A program made the position numbers and the translations under genes. The notes under the pieces were generated by a model. The model had not been told where the DNA came from. It saw only the letters and a list, made by a program, of their open reading frames with translations, and did not search any database. DNA of 64,000 bases from Colius striatus. Lineage: Eukaryota; Chordata; Aves; Coliiformes; Coliidae. The DNA lies in NCBI RefSeq assembly GCF_028858725.1, contig NC_084762.1, positions 32,455,298 to 32,519,297 on the forward strand, given 5' to 3'. Within the stretch, counting starts at the first letter, position 1. Every line of letters starts with the position of its first letter. Positions 51,901 to 59,004 of the stretch are shown in pieces.

Positions 51901-54900
51901 GATAATGAGGAGTATCAGTTCTTAGACTTTTTGCTAAATCTTTCAATATCAGATCAGCATTTCTAATACCCAGGTAGAATTACAGTGTCTAATCTGGGTA
52001 GATGTAAGATTCAGAATATTTGGGATGGGGAAAATGCCATGAAGGCTAAACTGAGCAGCAAATTGCAGTGAGAACTTCAATAATAGTACTTTATTTTTGT
52101 TCAGACTCTTGAAGTGAGAGGTGGAGGCTGCACCTGGAGCTTATTTCTGATGCTGTCTACAATGAATAGTGTGCTTTTCATTTTTTTTTTTCCCTGCAGG
52201 CATTATTGAGCTTAATTTGCCCAAACACTCCTACTAACGAATAGCAGCTCTTTTCAGATTCTCAGACAAGGATCTCAGTCCTACACTCTTATCACCCAGC
52301 CTCCTCCAATGCCTCATAGCTCTCTAAGTTCTGACAGCAGCTTTGTACTTTCCATTCCTCTGCACTCCAGTGCAGTTTCTGAATGTGGACTGTGGCTCCC
52401 GTGCCTGTCAGTTTTTTCAGTCTTTGCACAGTGACAGCACCAGCACGTGAAGTTAATGCCAGGAATTGCTGCTCTCTACATGCAAATCGATTTGAAACAA
52501 GTTGTGTGTTACTGTGTATGTGTGTTAAGCAGTGGGCAAGCTCTGCCTTGGCAGATAAGTAGTTCCACCCACATCAGTACCACTAATTAGTATTTAATCT
52601 TAGACTACATTTGGCTTGCAACCAGACCAGTGTTTTGGTAGTTCATGACTTAAATAAACGAAGGAAGGGAGATAAAAGAAGGAAGCACATAAAAAGGACC
52701 AAGGTGTCAGTATTTGTTTCCAGATGCTTCAACGAAGTAGCACAGAATAATGAGCTGCATCATTCCACTACCTTTTACCTGGGTTCTACTCTGGATCAGC
52801 TTGCTGCTAGATAAGTCAGCTTCCAAGTCCCTGTAACAGCAGTATCATCTTCAATAGACAAATCAGTGCAGTACTACTTGATTTTTAGTCCTAGGTGTTA
52901 CTGAGGATTTGGAGGGTGAGGGGAAGAGATGATACTATGTGAGGAAGTAGAGTCTGAACTTTGAGAGAGGTCTTTTCCGTGAAACTTTGGGGTGTCTGTA
53001 GGCACAGGCCCAGTTTACAGGTGCTGTTCCAGAGGGATAGCCAGATCAGAATGGCTTCTCAGCTTCTACTGAGAAGTTTGTCTGAACCACTGGAACTCTC
53101 CTACAAAGCCTGTCTCTCAGTTATAGGGCCATCTTTGATGATTTGTTAGTAAAATGGCTACTAATTCCTTTTATTTAAAAGTATTATTTTTTGTTTTAAA
53201 CAGAAGCATAATGCAAATCTGAAAGCATTAAAGCCAGTCAAACTAGATACTGAGGTAAGATGGCATCATTTTAGTAATTTTTTTTTTTTTTAATCTTGTC
53301 TGAAAAATGTTTTGAAGTGCCATAAGTCTGGTTACCATTTACAGGAACAGGCAAAAATTGCAAAGCTTGGATTAGAATTGCATCTGCTCACATCTGATGT
53401 AGATTCTGAGACAGAGAAATGGGAGGATCAGGAGAATGAGATTGTGCAACACGGTCAAGGCATGTCAAGTATGGCCTACTCCATGTACTTATTTACCAGG
53501 TATGCAGCATATTTTGGGGGGAAGAAGAGCCTTAACAGATTTTATAAGAAAGAATACAAATGTATGTTCTGAGTATAACTGGGAGAAGTTCAGAAAGGAG
53601 CTTTAATTTCTATCTGTGTTTTAGAAATTCTTGTCAATTTCTAAGCTGCTTGATAATAGTGCTAAACATCTTCTTCTTTATTGCTGAACAGCTATTTGAG
53701 TATCTCTTGGGTACAGAAAACATTTAAGAAGCATGTTCATAAATGCTTTCAAAATTAAGGGAATTAAAGCACAGGTATATAACCATAGATCAGAATTACT
53801 GATGTTTGCTGCACTGAAAGGTGTTCTTCTGAAACTTGCCCATGCAATGTCAGCTTTCTTATATGAAGAACTGGGGTTTTGGGGGGTTTGGTTAATAAGA
53901 GTTGAGATTTTTTTTTTCTTACCAATCATACCCAGTATGCCAGGGGTGTGGATTTCTGTCCTTGTTCAGCTGATGAGAACTGAACCATTGCTCTTTTCCC
54001 AATAGCACTCAAGCCACTAAGGTGTTTCTGTAATGTTCTGAAATGCAGCTCCTGTAGTAAGTTCTTGTTTTGCCATAGTATCTTCTAAATGTGTGATACT
54101 TTTTCTAACCCCAAACACACTGTGGAAACGTAGAGAGAGAGATACTGTGAGTTGTGCAAGTAGCATACAAAATAATCTACAGTCTATACATGGCATATAT
54201 TCTGCTTTCATTATTTCCCACAGAGGAGAAGGACTTCTGAAAACTACTCAAGACTTATTTCATCAAGCAGAGGTAATATACTTTTAACAAAATAGGAGTT
54301 AGGCTCTCCGAGTGAAGAAGAAATTGGACTTAAAACTCTCATTCCTTACACATAAGTACAGCGTACCATGAATACACTGACAACTGTAGATCTTAAGCAG
54401 CCTAACTGGTACATACTTTCTGAAAGCCAGCTTATCAGTGTTCAAGTAGTAGATTCGGATAGCTACTACTGGTTAGTGAAACCAACAGGGTTAGGAGCAG
54501 GAATAACAAACTGGCGTTAGGGCAAATAAAATGCACTTCAGTGCATTAGTAGTATTCGTTGTGTCGCTTAGCTCAGTCCCGGATAGTGTTAACGGATGCT
54601 CCATCCTAGTCAGAGCAGCAGTATTTTCATGGGAAAGGAAGAAAGAAGACAAAAATCTGAATAACACTAACAGAAGACAGGGCCAAAGGAAGGAATGTGG
54701 TGTGCTGTTGCCAAGAGGCATGCCTGTGTTGAACAGAAGACTTGATTACCTTTGTCAGGGCAACAAACATGGCCAGGTGGTATCTACCCACACAGTTCTT
54801 GGTAGCTGCTAGAGGGCAAAAAATACTCAGAAGGCAGGGGTTTTTACATGCAAATGGAAAGAAAACCTTTAAATTTGGTTAACTGGGAGAATGGCAATTT

Positions 54901-57635
54901 GTAGCATAGCTTGTTACGGCAGTAGTCACTGCAAACTGCTGCCTTGTTAATTATAAAAGTATATGACTATCACAAACATTTCCTGCTACTTTTTTACTTT
55001 ATAGCAAACTATTTATTAAAACAAGAGAGAAAAATAGCCTCCTCTTTGATTGTGGCTCACTTTGTTACATGCTTTTTACCTCTTTCAGATTTTTGCTACA
55101 GAGGGCACAAAGCTCGCTTCAGCTCTTCGTCCCTTTTCTGATCAGGTGATGTATGACCTCTGTAACTGCCATCCAGCTCATCACTAGTGATAGTGTTTGA
55201 AAGCTGGTCCTGTTGTCTTCTCTGGTAATACCAGAGTCTGTAACACAGAGTGGTTTTGTCTTGCCAAAACACGTTTCAGGTACATGATGATGATAAACCT
55301 TTGGTTCTGTTGGAGGCTGAAAAACTGATCTCTATGTGCAAGCAGCTCCAGATAACAGCTAAAACTTCTGTTCAGGGTAAAAGTGCTACATTTACAAAGG
55401 TAAGGTAAAAATTATATCTATTCCTGAAAGTAAGACCTAACTTGTTTTGAAATATGGTAATGTACTAATTTATGCTTCTGTTAAAATATGAAACAGTTCC
55501 CGACACCTGAACTTGGATGGACAGAGAACTATAAAAATGCTGAAGTCCAAAGTTGTATGCTGTTGTGCAAGCATTTTTGCTTGACATATGTCATTGCTGT
55601 CTCTTATGTAGAAGGGGAGTTTAGTTCAAGAACTGTTTAGTGCTTTACCTGTTTTGAGAAGCTGGTGTACAAAGTACAAACAGTAAGAACTGTTCCCCTT
55701 GCTGAAAAAGTTTTGTCTATTGGGACACCCTTCACTGCTAACTGTAATCCCAGCCTTTTACTGCACTGTCTTGGCTCAGGAAGGGATTTTCTTCAGTGCT
55801 GTTTCCTAGCTTTTTTCTTGTCCTCCCCCCAGAGAAGGGCCTCAGTGGCATTTATCATGACCTGACCATTCATGCTGAGAGTTGGACAGGAGGCAAAATA
55901 TGGCACACTGGCAGCCAGCGCAAGTGGAAGCCTGCCAGTGGATGGCTTGGATAGCATTCCGCTAAAGGCTTATATGAATGTTTTCCTTAGGGAGCGGAAA
56001 TATCCAGGTTTTGTATAACTGGCCAAGTGGCCACAGAGGTATCATTGACATCAATATTTTAAGGAACAGTTTATCTGCTCCTAGTGTAGCAATTTCAGAG
56101 TCTAAAGAATCAGTAAAATTAATAATGGGATTTTTTTGTCTTTCCTATTACTAAAAATACCAAGGTTTGGGGTTTGGATTCCACTGTTAGTGAAACAGAA
56201 ATGTTCCCCAAGACAATGATGATCCTCAAGAAAACCATGTTCCTGGACTGCTCTTAAACAAAATTTTAAAATAGGTGTAAAGATGTCCGTAGGCTTGCAC
56301 TACTCCATGTTGCCTTTTTACTGCTTACAACATTTTTCAAAGACCTTCTGTCATCATCTCTCTCAGCTTATCCACTAGATAAAGAGAGGTACTGGTATTT
56401 TATCATGCTGCAAGAGTTTTCAGCTGAATCATGAGATAGAGTAATACTGTATATAATACTGTAATCCACTAGATTACAGTAATAATGCTGTAATCCACTA
56501 GAGCTTTATTCAGAGAAATGTGACTGTAATTAAGCATACCTCACTGAGAAAGGACTTCAGTGATCAAAGTGTTAATGAAAGTAATTTGTATTTCTGCCAC
56601 TGCAATAATTATTGTTACTGTTCTTATTGATGGTTAAATGTAACAAATTCCAAATCCCAAAGGCTATTACTGAAGTACACTCTGGCTTCTCAGCAGGTAG
56701 GTAATTTACCCTAAGACTGCCCAGAGTTTATTCTGGTATTATTTGTACTTGTTGTGAGTGTGTGTACAGCTGCCAGAAAAGTCTCAGCATTGTTATCACG
56801 AGAAGCAGAGCTGCAGACCTGAGACACGAATAGAGATCAGGGTTTCTGAAGAACACTTGTGGCATCAACTCAAATGCTTTAAGATTGAGACAACCCCTAG
56901 TGTAACTCGTCCCAAGGTAGAGATTAGGTGATGCATGGCTTCCTAAATCATGTTGACAGGATATAAAACTATGAAGAATTGTGATGGATTGTACTTAGAT
57001 GGCAAGAGCTCCTTCCTAAGACACATTCCTGTTTAATATTACCAGTTCCTTCTCTGGGATGCATGTCATTCCCTTCCACTTTCTAGCTCAAGTCTTGGGT
57101 TAGCAGAAGGAATGCTGTTGCTTTACACATACTATACAAATTCAAAGGCAGCAGGCAAAACCTTTTGAACCTTTTTTGAACATTGCCTATTCAAGCTTGA
57201 AATGGATTATCATCTTATGCATTGACCAGTTGCATAACAGCAGCAGTGAGTGGTCTTGCTCTGCTCTTCATTGTCCTGTTTAGGTTGATGCATGCATTTT
57301 CAAAACACGGAATGTGATGACTCTGGTGTGCCAGCTTCTTCCACTTTGCTGCAAACTACTGAGAAAGGTGAGTACTTGGTTCATCTGCAGTATTTTAATG
57401 TTGGGTTTTTGTTTTGTAGTGGGTTTTTTGTTTCTTTGGGGGTTTGTTTATGAAATTGTTTATCTATATACAGAATAAAGCAGGAAATGGCTGCCTGAAA
57501 CCTGCTCCCCCGTGGAGAGAAGACAGAGCACGAACTGGTGCAAATGCCCGTGCTGCAGAAAGGAAAGCCGAGACGCTTGGCATCAAGGCTTTAGAAAATC
57601 ACGTAACCAACATGACGTTTTTAGAGAGCAAGTAA
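18741..57635 (+). CDS. CTNNAL1: Alpha-catulin (catenin alpha-like 1), spliced, exons 2-19; exon 1 outside the window
   Basis: Alpha-catulin is a cytoplasmic scaffold of the vinculin/alpha-catenin family. It is reported to bind the Rho exchange factor Lbc, dystrobrevin and IKK-beta, linking the cortex to Rho and NF-kB signalling. Eighteen exons here join to 2166 nt (721 codons plus TAA) with no frame break, and every intron is GT-AG. The protein follows human CTNNAL1, as I remember it, almost throughout: [17 protein letters not shown] in exon 2, [19 protein letters not shown] in exon 3, [20 protein letters not shown] in exon 4 and [14 protein letters not shown] in exon 7. This is the all-helical vinculin fold; no actin-binding tail motif is obvious. 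The first ~45 residues (human exon 1) are missing. The last exon diverges strongly from the human tail. Intron LTR and CR1 insertions do not touch exons. The neighbour ABITRAM is convergent, as in mammals. Confidence 0.97.
21702..22215 (-). mobile_element. CR1 LINE fragment, antisense, decayed
   Basis: It starts with AGAATCACAGAATAACTTCG, a mutated antisense CR1 3' end. At 21960-22190 the - strand reads into the end of the CR1 reverse-transcriptase ORF. This part is the same subfamily as the sense copy at 3480-3735, sharing for example CAACCCAGTGTGCAGCTGGC. Heavily mutated. Confidence 0.75.
22816..24190 (-). mobile_element. CR1 LINE, antisense, 1.4 kb with broken reverse-transcriptase ORF
   Basis: The left end AATCACAGAATGGTAGAGTT is the antisense 3' terminus. 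On the - strand, open pieces encode CR1 reverse transcriptase: [20 protein letters not shown] and [20 protein letters not shown] (about 24160-24030), [17 protein letters not shown] (about 23890-23840) and [19 protein letters not shown] (about 23565-23510). Near 23640-23610 the catalytic box reads FPDD instead of the usual FADD/YADD, next to a small deletion and frame change. The piece is 5' truncated within the reverse-transcriptase domain and cannot be active. Confidence 0.93.
25680..25867 (+). CDS. CTNNAL1: CTNNAL1 exon 3
   Basis: 188 nt, acceptor TTTTCCCATCTAG, donor AACAAG|GTATTT (a weak donor after +2). Encodes residues 64-126 of the window part, including [32 protein letters not shown] and [11 protein letters not shown], a conserved vinculin-family helical segment. 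Confidence 0.97.
26670..28110 (-). pseudogene. Possible unidentified retropseudogene, low confidence
   Basis: Several - strand stretches look more protein-like than the surrounding intron. Near 27880-27790 one reads [20 protein letters not shown] then [15 protein letters not shown] before a stop. Near 27695-27670 one reads [12 protein letters not shown]. An open 105-codon frame spans 27287-27604 and an 85-codon frame spans 26674-26931. Frames change and stop repeatedly, as in a dead processed copy. I do not recognise the parent gene, and no poly(A) tail or target duplication was identified. It could equally be chance open frames. Confidence 0.2.
27025..27066. repeat. 21 bp tandem duplication
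   Basis: Two adjacent 21 bp copies (27025-27045 and 27046-27066), each beginning CAGGGCATGGTTTACA, differ at one base. Confidence 0.85.
29951..30070 (+). CDS. CTNNAL1: CTNNAL1 exon 4
   Basis: 120 nt (40 codons, phase 0 both ends), acceptor TATCTTGCAG, donor CAAAAT|GTAAGT. Reads [20 protein letters not shown] then [20 protein letters not shown]; human has the same segment with few changes. Confidence 0.97.
30071..32247 (+). other. CTNNAL1: CTNNAL1 intron 4
   Basis: 2177 bp AT-rich intron with T runs (near 30530 and 31436). I see no repeat family or coding signal. Confidence 0.9.
32248..32337 (+). CDS. CTNNAL1: CTNNAL1 exon 5
   Basis: 90 nt (30 codons, symmetric), acceptor CATTTGGTGTTAG, donor TCAAAG|GTGGGT. 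Reads [20 protein letters not shown] and [10 protein letters not shown], a charged then hydrophobic helix pair matching human CTNNAL1. Confidence 0.96.
32338..32644 (+). other. CTNNAL1: CTNNAL1 intron 5
   Basis: 307 bp intron; I see nothing in it beyond splice signals (acceptor CTTTAAAAAG). Confidence 0.93.
32645..32815 (+). CDS. CTNNAL1: CTNNAL1 exon 6
   Basis: 171 nt (57 codons, symmetric), acceptor CTTTCTTTAAAAAG, donor TTCAAG|GTAAGA. Reads [20 protein letters not shown], then [19 protein letters not shown] and [11 protein letters not shown]. The segment after NGENE is the usual variable linker. Confidence 0.96.
32816..34295 (+). other. CTNNAL1: CTNNAL1 intron 6
   Basis: 1480 bp intron. 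Apart from the antisense CR1 at 33093-33557 it is AT-rich; I see nothing else. Confidence 0.9.
33093..33557 (-). mobile_element. CR1 LINE 3' fragment, antisense, with internal deletion
   Basis: It begins ATCATAGAATCAATTTGG (antisense CR1 3' terminus) and continues through GGGCAGCCTGTTCCAGT and GCCTGTCCAGGTCCCTCTG to GTGTCATCAGCAAACTTAC, which encodes the reverse-transcriptase KFADD region on the - strand. Only ~465 bp remain for what should be more than 800, so the middle is deleted. Confidence 0.85.
34296..34496 (+). CDS. CTNNAL1: CTNNAL1 exon 7
   Basis: 201 nt (67 codons, symmetric), acceptor TTCTTTTTCAG, donor CAAGCT|GTAAGA. Reads [19 protein letters not shown], then [20 protein letters not shown] and [20 protein letters not shown]. 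This is the most human-like block of the gene. Confidence 0.97.
34497..37370 (+). other. CTNNAL1: CTNNAL1 intron 7
   Basis: 2874 bp intron with T/G-rich low-complexity tracts (36330-36370 and 36575-36630). No mobile element or exon recognised. Confidence 0.9.
37371..37457 (+). CDS. CTNNAL1: CTNNAL1 exon 8
   Basis: 87 nt (29 codons, symmetric), acceptor TTGGCTTGTAG, donor AGAGAG|GTAAGT. Reads [20 protein letters not shown] then QCMNELKRE, the counterpart of the human QSKKTKSIAEELE segment and moderately diverged. Confidence 0.95.
37458..39986 (+). other. CTNNAL1: CTNNAL1 intron 8
   Basis: 2529 bp AT-rich intron. I see no repeats of known family and no coding signal. Confidence 0.9.
39987..40145 (+). 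CDS. CTNNAL1: CTNNAL1 exon 9
   Basis: 159 nt (53 codons, symmetric), acceptor AATGCTACTCAAG, donor GTTGAG|GTGAGT. Reads [20 protein letters not shown], then [20 protein letters not shown] and [12 protein letters not shown]. It is strongly conserved with human. A solo LTR begins only 151 bp after the donor. Confidence 0.97.
40297..41489 (-). mobile_element. Solo LTR, ERVL-like, 1193 bp, same family as 8848-9898
   Basis: It begins TGTTGTGGTTTTGCCCAGCC and ends AACCATGACA, as does the copy at 8848. The 5 bp flanks CCTTG (40292-40296) and CCTTA (41490-41494) form a target duplication with one mismatch. No retroviral genes are present. It is 142 bp longer than the sister copy, mainly because it holds four rather than two copies of the internal ~81 bp unit. 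The open frames of 115-154 codons inside come from this tandem repeat and are not genes. Confidence 0.86.
40791..41105. repeat. Four-copy tandem repeat inside the LTR
   Basis: Units start at 40791, 40872, 40953 and 41049, each with ATA(C/T)(A/G)GGGTC(C/T)CTC. Spacings are 81, 81 and 96 bp; the last unit is partial. Each unit carries GGGAC.CAGTCCTTA or a variant, and CTTCTCTGG. Confidence 0.85.
42910..43002 (+). CDS. CTNNAL1: CTNNAL1 exon 10
   Basis: 93 nt (31 codons, symmetric), acceptor AAACTATTCAG, donor CCACAG|GTATGC. Reads [20 protein letters not shown] then [11 protein letters not shown]; human differs by only a few residues. Confidence 0.97.
43003..43310 (+). other. CTNNAL1: CTNNAL1 intron 10
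   Basis: 308 bp intron; nothing else seen. It ends TTCCCTCTCCAG. Confidence 0.93.
43311..43461 (+). CDS. CTNNAL1: CTNNAL1 exon 11
   Basis: 151 nt, acceptor CCCTCTCCAG, donor AAGAG|GTAAGA. Reads [20 protein letters not shown], then [19 protein letters not shown] and [11 protein letters not shown], ending one base into a Gly codon. Near-identical to human. Confidence 0.97.
45053..45104. repeat. TG/CA alternating palindromic microsatellite
   Basis: A TATA(TG)n tract runs straight into (AC)n, then CATATGCACACACACG and (AT)n. The TG and AC arms are mutually complementary, so the tract can fold as a hairpin or adopt Z-DNA. Confidence 0.85.
46859..46886. repeat. Short GATA microsatellite
   Basis: Three to four tandem GATA/TAGA units followed by degenerate AAAGATAAATAAA. 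It abuts the 5' break of the CR1 copy. Confidence 0.75.
46905..48031 (+). mobile_element. CR1 LINE, sense, 1.1 kb, reverse-transcriptase remnant
   Basis: The + strand encodes the 3' half of CR1 reverse transcriptase over three frames: [18 protein letters not shown] and [15 protein letters not shown] (46910-47040), then [11 protein letters not shown] with an intact catalytic FADD at 47169-47180, then [20 protein letters not shown] and [18 protein letters not shown] up to 47757. Frame shifts near 47130 and 47270 and early stops show it is dead. The 3' UTR ends in ATTCTGTG at 48023-48030, the canonical CR1 terminus. It is 5' truncated at a GATA tract. It is the youngest-looking CR1 in the window. 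Confidence 0.95.
48276..48344 (-). mobile_element. CR1 3'-terminal fragment, antisense, ~70 bp
   Basis: CATAGAATCACAGAATGG then TTGGAAGGGACC and ATCTAGTCCAACCCC is the antisense CR1 3' end. It faces the sense CR1 that ends at 48031. Confidence 0.88.
49987..50024 (+). CDS. CTNNAL1: CTNNAL1 exon 12 (38 nt)
   Basis: Very short exon, acceptor GTTCTTCATAG, donor CCAGGG|GTAAGT. It completes Gly and reads [13 protein letters not shown], matching human GEKYGYLSLPKPM. At 38 nt its omission would shift the frame, so it should be constitutive. Confidence 0.95.
50025..53203 (+). other. CTNNAL1: CTNNAL1 intron 12
   Basis: 3179 bp AT-rich intron. A 109-codon - strand frame at 51205-51534 matches nothing I recognise. 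No mobile element called. Confidence 0.88.
53204..53254 (+). CDS. CTNNAL1: CTNNAL1 exon 13 (51 nt)
   Basis: Acceptor TTGTTTTAAACAG, donor ACTGAG|GTAAGA; 17 codons, symmetric. Reads [17 protein letters not shown], the counterpart of human KNNANLKSLKPDKPDSE. Its symmetric phase would allow in-frame skipping. Confidence 0.95.
53345..53499 (+). CDS. CTNNAL1: CTNNAL1 exon 14
   Basis: 155 nt after a 90 bp intron, acceptor CCATTTACAG, donor ACCAG|GTATGC. Reads [20 protein letters not shown], then [20 protein letters not shown] and [11 protein letters not shown], and ends two bases into an Arg codon. Strong match to human. Confidence 0.97.
53500..54223 (+). other. CTNNAL1: CTNNAL1 intron 14
   Basis: 724 bp intron. 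I see no repeat or coding signal. Confidence 0.92.
54224..54272 (+). CDS. CTNNAL1: CTNNAL1 exon 15 (49 nt)
   Basis: Acceptor TATTTCCCACAG, donor GCAGAG|GTAATA. It completes Arg and reads [17 protein letters not shown], as human RGEGPLKTSQDLIHQLE. Confidence 0.96.
54273..55088 (+). other. CTNNAL1: CTNNAL1 intron 15
   Basis: 816 bp intron; nothing recognised. An open 93-codon frame at 54531-54812 has no recognisable protein character. Confidence 0.9.
55089..55145 (+). CDS. CTNNAL1: CTNNAL1 exon 16
   Basis: 57 nt (19 codons, symmetric), acceptor ACCTCTTTCAG, donor GATCAG|GTGATG. Reads [19 protein letters not shown]; human has VFAAEGLKLTSSVQAFSKQ. Confidence 0.94.
55280..55399 (+). CDS. CTNNAL1: CTNNAL1 exon 17
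   Basis: 120 nt (40 codons, symmetric), acceptor ACACGTTTCAG, donor ACAAAG|GTAAGG. Reads [20 protein letters not shown] then [20 protein letters not shown]. The end is two residues longer than human as remembered, and CAGG|GTAAAA at about 55375 is a possible cryptic internal donor. Confidence 0.94.
55400..57283 (+). other. CTNNAL1: CTNNAL1 intron 17
   Basis: 1884 bp intron. It contains a 10 bp perfect inverted repeat (56457-56481) beside a partial duplication of it. No mobile element or coding signal recognised. Confidence 0.9.
56457..56481. repeat. Perfect inverted repeat with short loop
   Basis: TACTGTAATC and GATTACAGTA flank a 5 nt spacer CACTA. The motif TGTAATCCACTAG recurs at about 56490-56502. 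Confidence 0.85.
57284..57367 (+). CDS. CTNNAL1: CTNNAL1 exon 18
   Basis: 84 nt (28 codons, symmetric), acceptor GTCCTGTTTAG, donor AGAAAG|GTGAGT. Reads [19 protein letters not shown] then PLCCKLLRK; human has VDKCITKTRSMMALLVQLL and SLCYKLLKK. Confidence 0.95.
57474..57635 (+). CDS. CTNNAL1: CTNNAL1 exon 19, last coding exon with divergent tail
   Basis: 162 nt including TAA, acceptor TATCTATATACAG. It encodes a 53-residue tail, starting [17 protein letters not shown] and ending [13 protein letters not shown], with an Arg/Ala-rich middle ([16 protein letters not shown]). The human last exon encodes only ~21 residues, and I can align almost none of them. Frame and splice phase are clean, so the exon is probably real. 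A different downstream exon in some transcripts cannot be excluded. Confidence 0.8.
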   Translation, partial: NKAGNGCLKPAPPWREDRARTGANARAAERKAETLGIKALENHVTNMTFLESK

Positions 57636-58738
57636 TTACAGCACTTAGAAATGCAGGAACTCCCACTTGAAAACAACACTTGCTGAATTTTCAATATTGC
57701 TTTCGTTTGTGGAAAGTCAAACCAGGTTAATTTGAATGAGAACTGTTGACCTTTGTCACATCTAATAGATGTCTCTACTTAGCAATAACTGCACCAGCTA
57801 TTCTGATCGTTCTCTATTTTTATAATGTGAAGGCTTTTCTTATGCTCACTCTTGGTCCCAGGTTTGTAATTAACGCTTGTGTACGTCTTAATGGATGTGT
57901 CAATCCAAAGATGCTGCTAATAGACATTTTCTACAAAGAACCTTGTGCTGCATATGCTATATGTAACACTACTGTTGAAGTCTCTGAACTCATCTCTGGC
58001 CTATTTCAGTCTATGTATTTGGTAAAGCAGAATCAGGAATATAGTCTGAAAGGCTGTGGCCTAAAGCACTGAGGTGTTATTTTAGTTATGAGTCAGTTAT
58101 AACTGTAATGAAGTAGTTCTAGGGAAAAAAACCCCACTTTTTCCAGTAGCTGCAACATGGAATTTTAACCTCCTTGACATGATTCCAGTTTCTAAGTGAT
58201 TAATACCCTTGACTCAAACCCTTTTTCTTTTACTGTCTTTATTTGTCAATGGCAGTTGTTGCTTCCTTGTTTATTAAAACTTACTCAGCAGAATCTGAAT
58301 TGCCTTTGTAGAACCACTGAAGTATTATATAGACTTTACATTATACCATTTAAAATTTAAGAAAATAGATAGTGATTCTGACAAACTTCTGTACAAAGGG
58401 CATTATTTGATTTCAGGATGCCATGAAAATACAATGTGGTGTGAAATACGTACTTTCAGGTTTATCTGTTCTTTGTCTATAGGCTTATGTTGCATTTTTG
58501 TTTTCAATTCATCCTTGTCAAACTCACAATGTATTAGCTTAGCTAAATTAAGTGGTAGCTAAAACATTTTTTAAATGATTTTCCTGTATGTGTTATGCTT
58601 GCAACTGAGCAGAGGCAAAGCTGCCTGTGGAACATAAATACTCTCCAACATGCCATCTGTGCTTGTTGAAAAACTTGTGCTGACAGAATTCAGAGAAAAA
58701 GAAAAAGCAAGTTTTAACATAAAGACCGTTTGAACTGG

Positions 58739-58744
58739 TTTATT
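58739..58744 (-). terminator. ABITRAM: Poly(A) signal AATAAA, ABITRAM
   Basis: TTTATT on + reads AATAAA on -, 132 bp after the ABITRAM stop codon. It is the first canonical hexamer downstream, and it lies upstream of the CTNNAL1 signal, so the two transcripts should overlap. Confidence 0.65.
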
Positions 58745-58824
58745 CTTGTACAAATCAAGTGTTTTAAGTTCCACTTTTAAAAACAGGTGCCAGGCCTTGG
58801 AATACCATGAAAGTTCCTGTGTAC

Positions 58825-58830
58825 AATAAA
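58825..58830 (+). terminator. CTNNAL1: Poly(A) signal AATAAA, CTNNAL1
   Basis: Canonical hexamer in GTACAATAAAAGG, about 1.2 kb after the CTNNAL1 stop and only 46 bp before the convergent ABITRAM stop codon. Confidence 0.6.
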
Positions 58831-58875
58831 AGGAGCTTATTTAGTATCAAACAAATGTGAATGGTGTCATTACTT

Positions 58876-59004
58876 TCACGCAGAAGAATGAAGACGTTTC
58901 AACAGGACTTCCTCGTACTCCTTCTGTGTCAGAAGCCCCTGAGTTATGCTCTTGCTTTCTTCAAATTTGGGTAGAACCACTGCGATGTATCCCTCAGTTG
59001 ATGG
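58876..59004 (-). CDS. ABITRAM: ABITRAM exon 6 with stop codon
   Basis: 129 nt, acceptor CTCGTGTTTTAG. Reads [20 protein letters not shown] then [20 protein letters not shown] and SA, stop TGA at 58878-58876. Human ends similarly (KRINATTATS), a little longer. Confidence 0.96.
   Translation of the reverse strand, partial: PSTEGYIAVVLPKFEESKSITQGLLTQKEYEEVLLKRLHSSA

Larger units (their letters stand above)
57636..58850 (+). other. CTNNAL1: CTNNAL1 3' UTR (inferred)
   Basis: Sequence after the stop codon up to the AATAAA at 58825-58830. An earlier ATTAAA at 58273-58278 could give a shorter form. The 108-codon frame at 57746-58072 has no recognised protein content. Confidence 0.6.
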
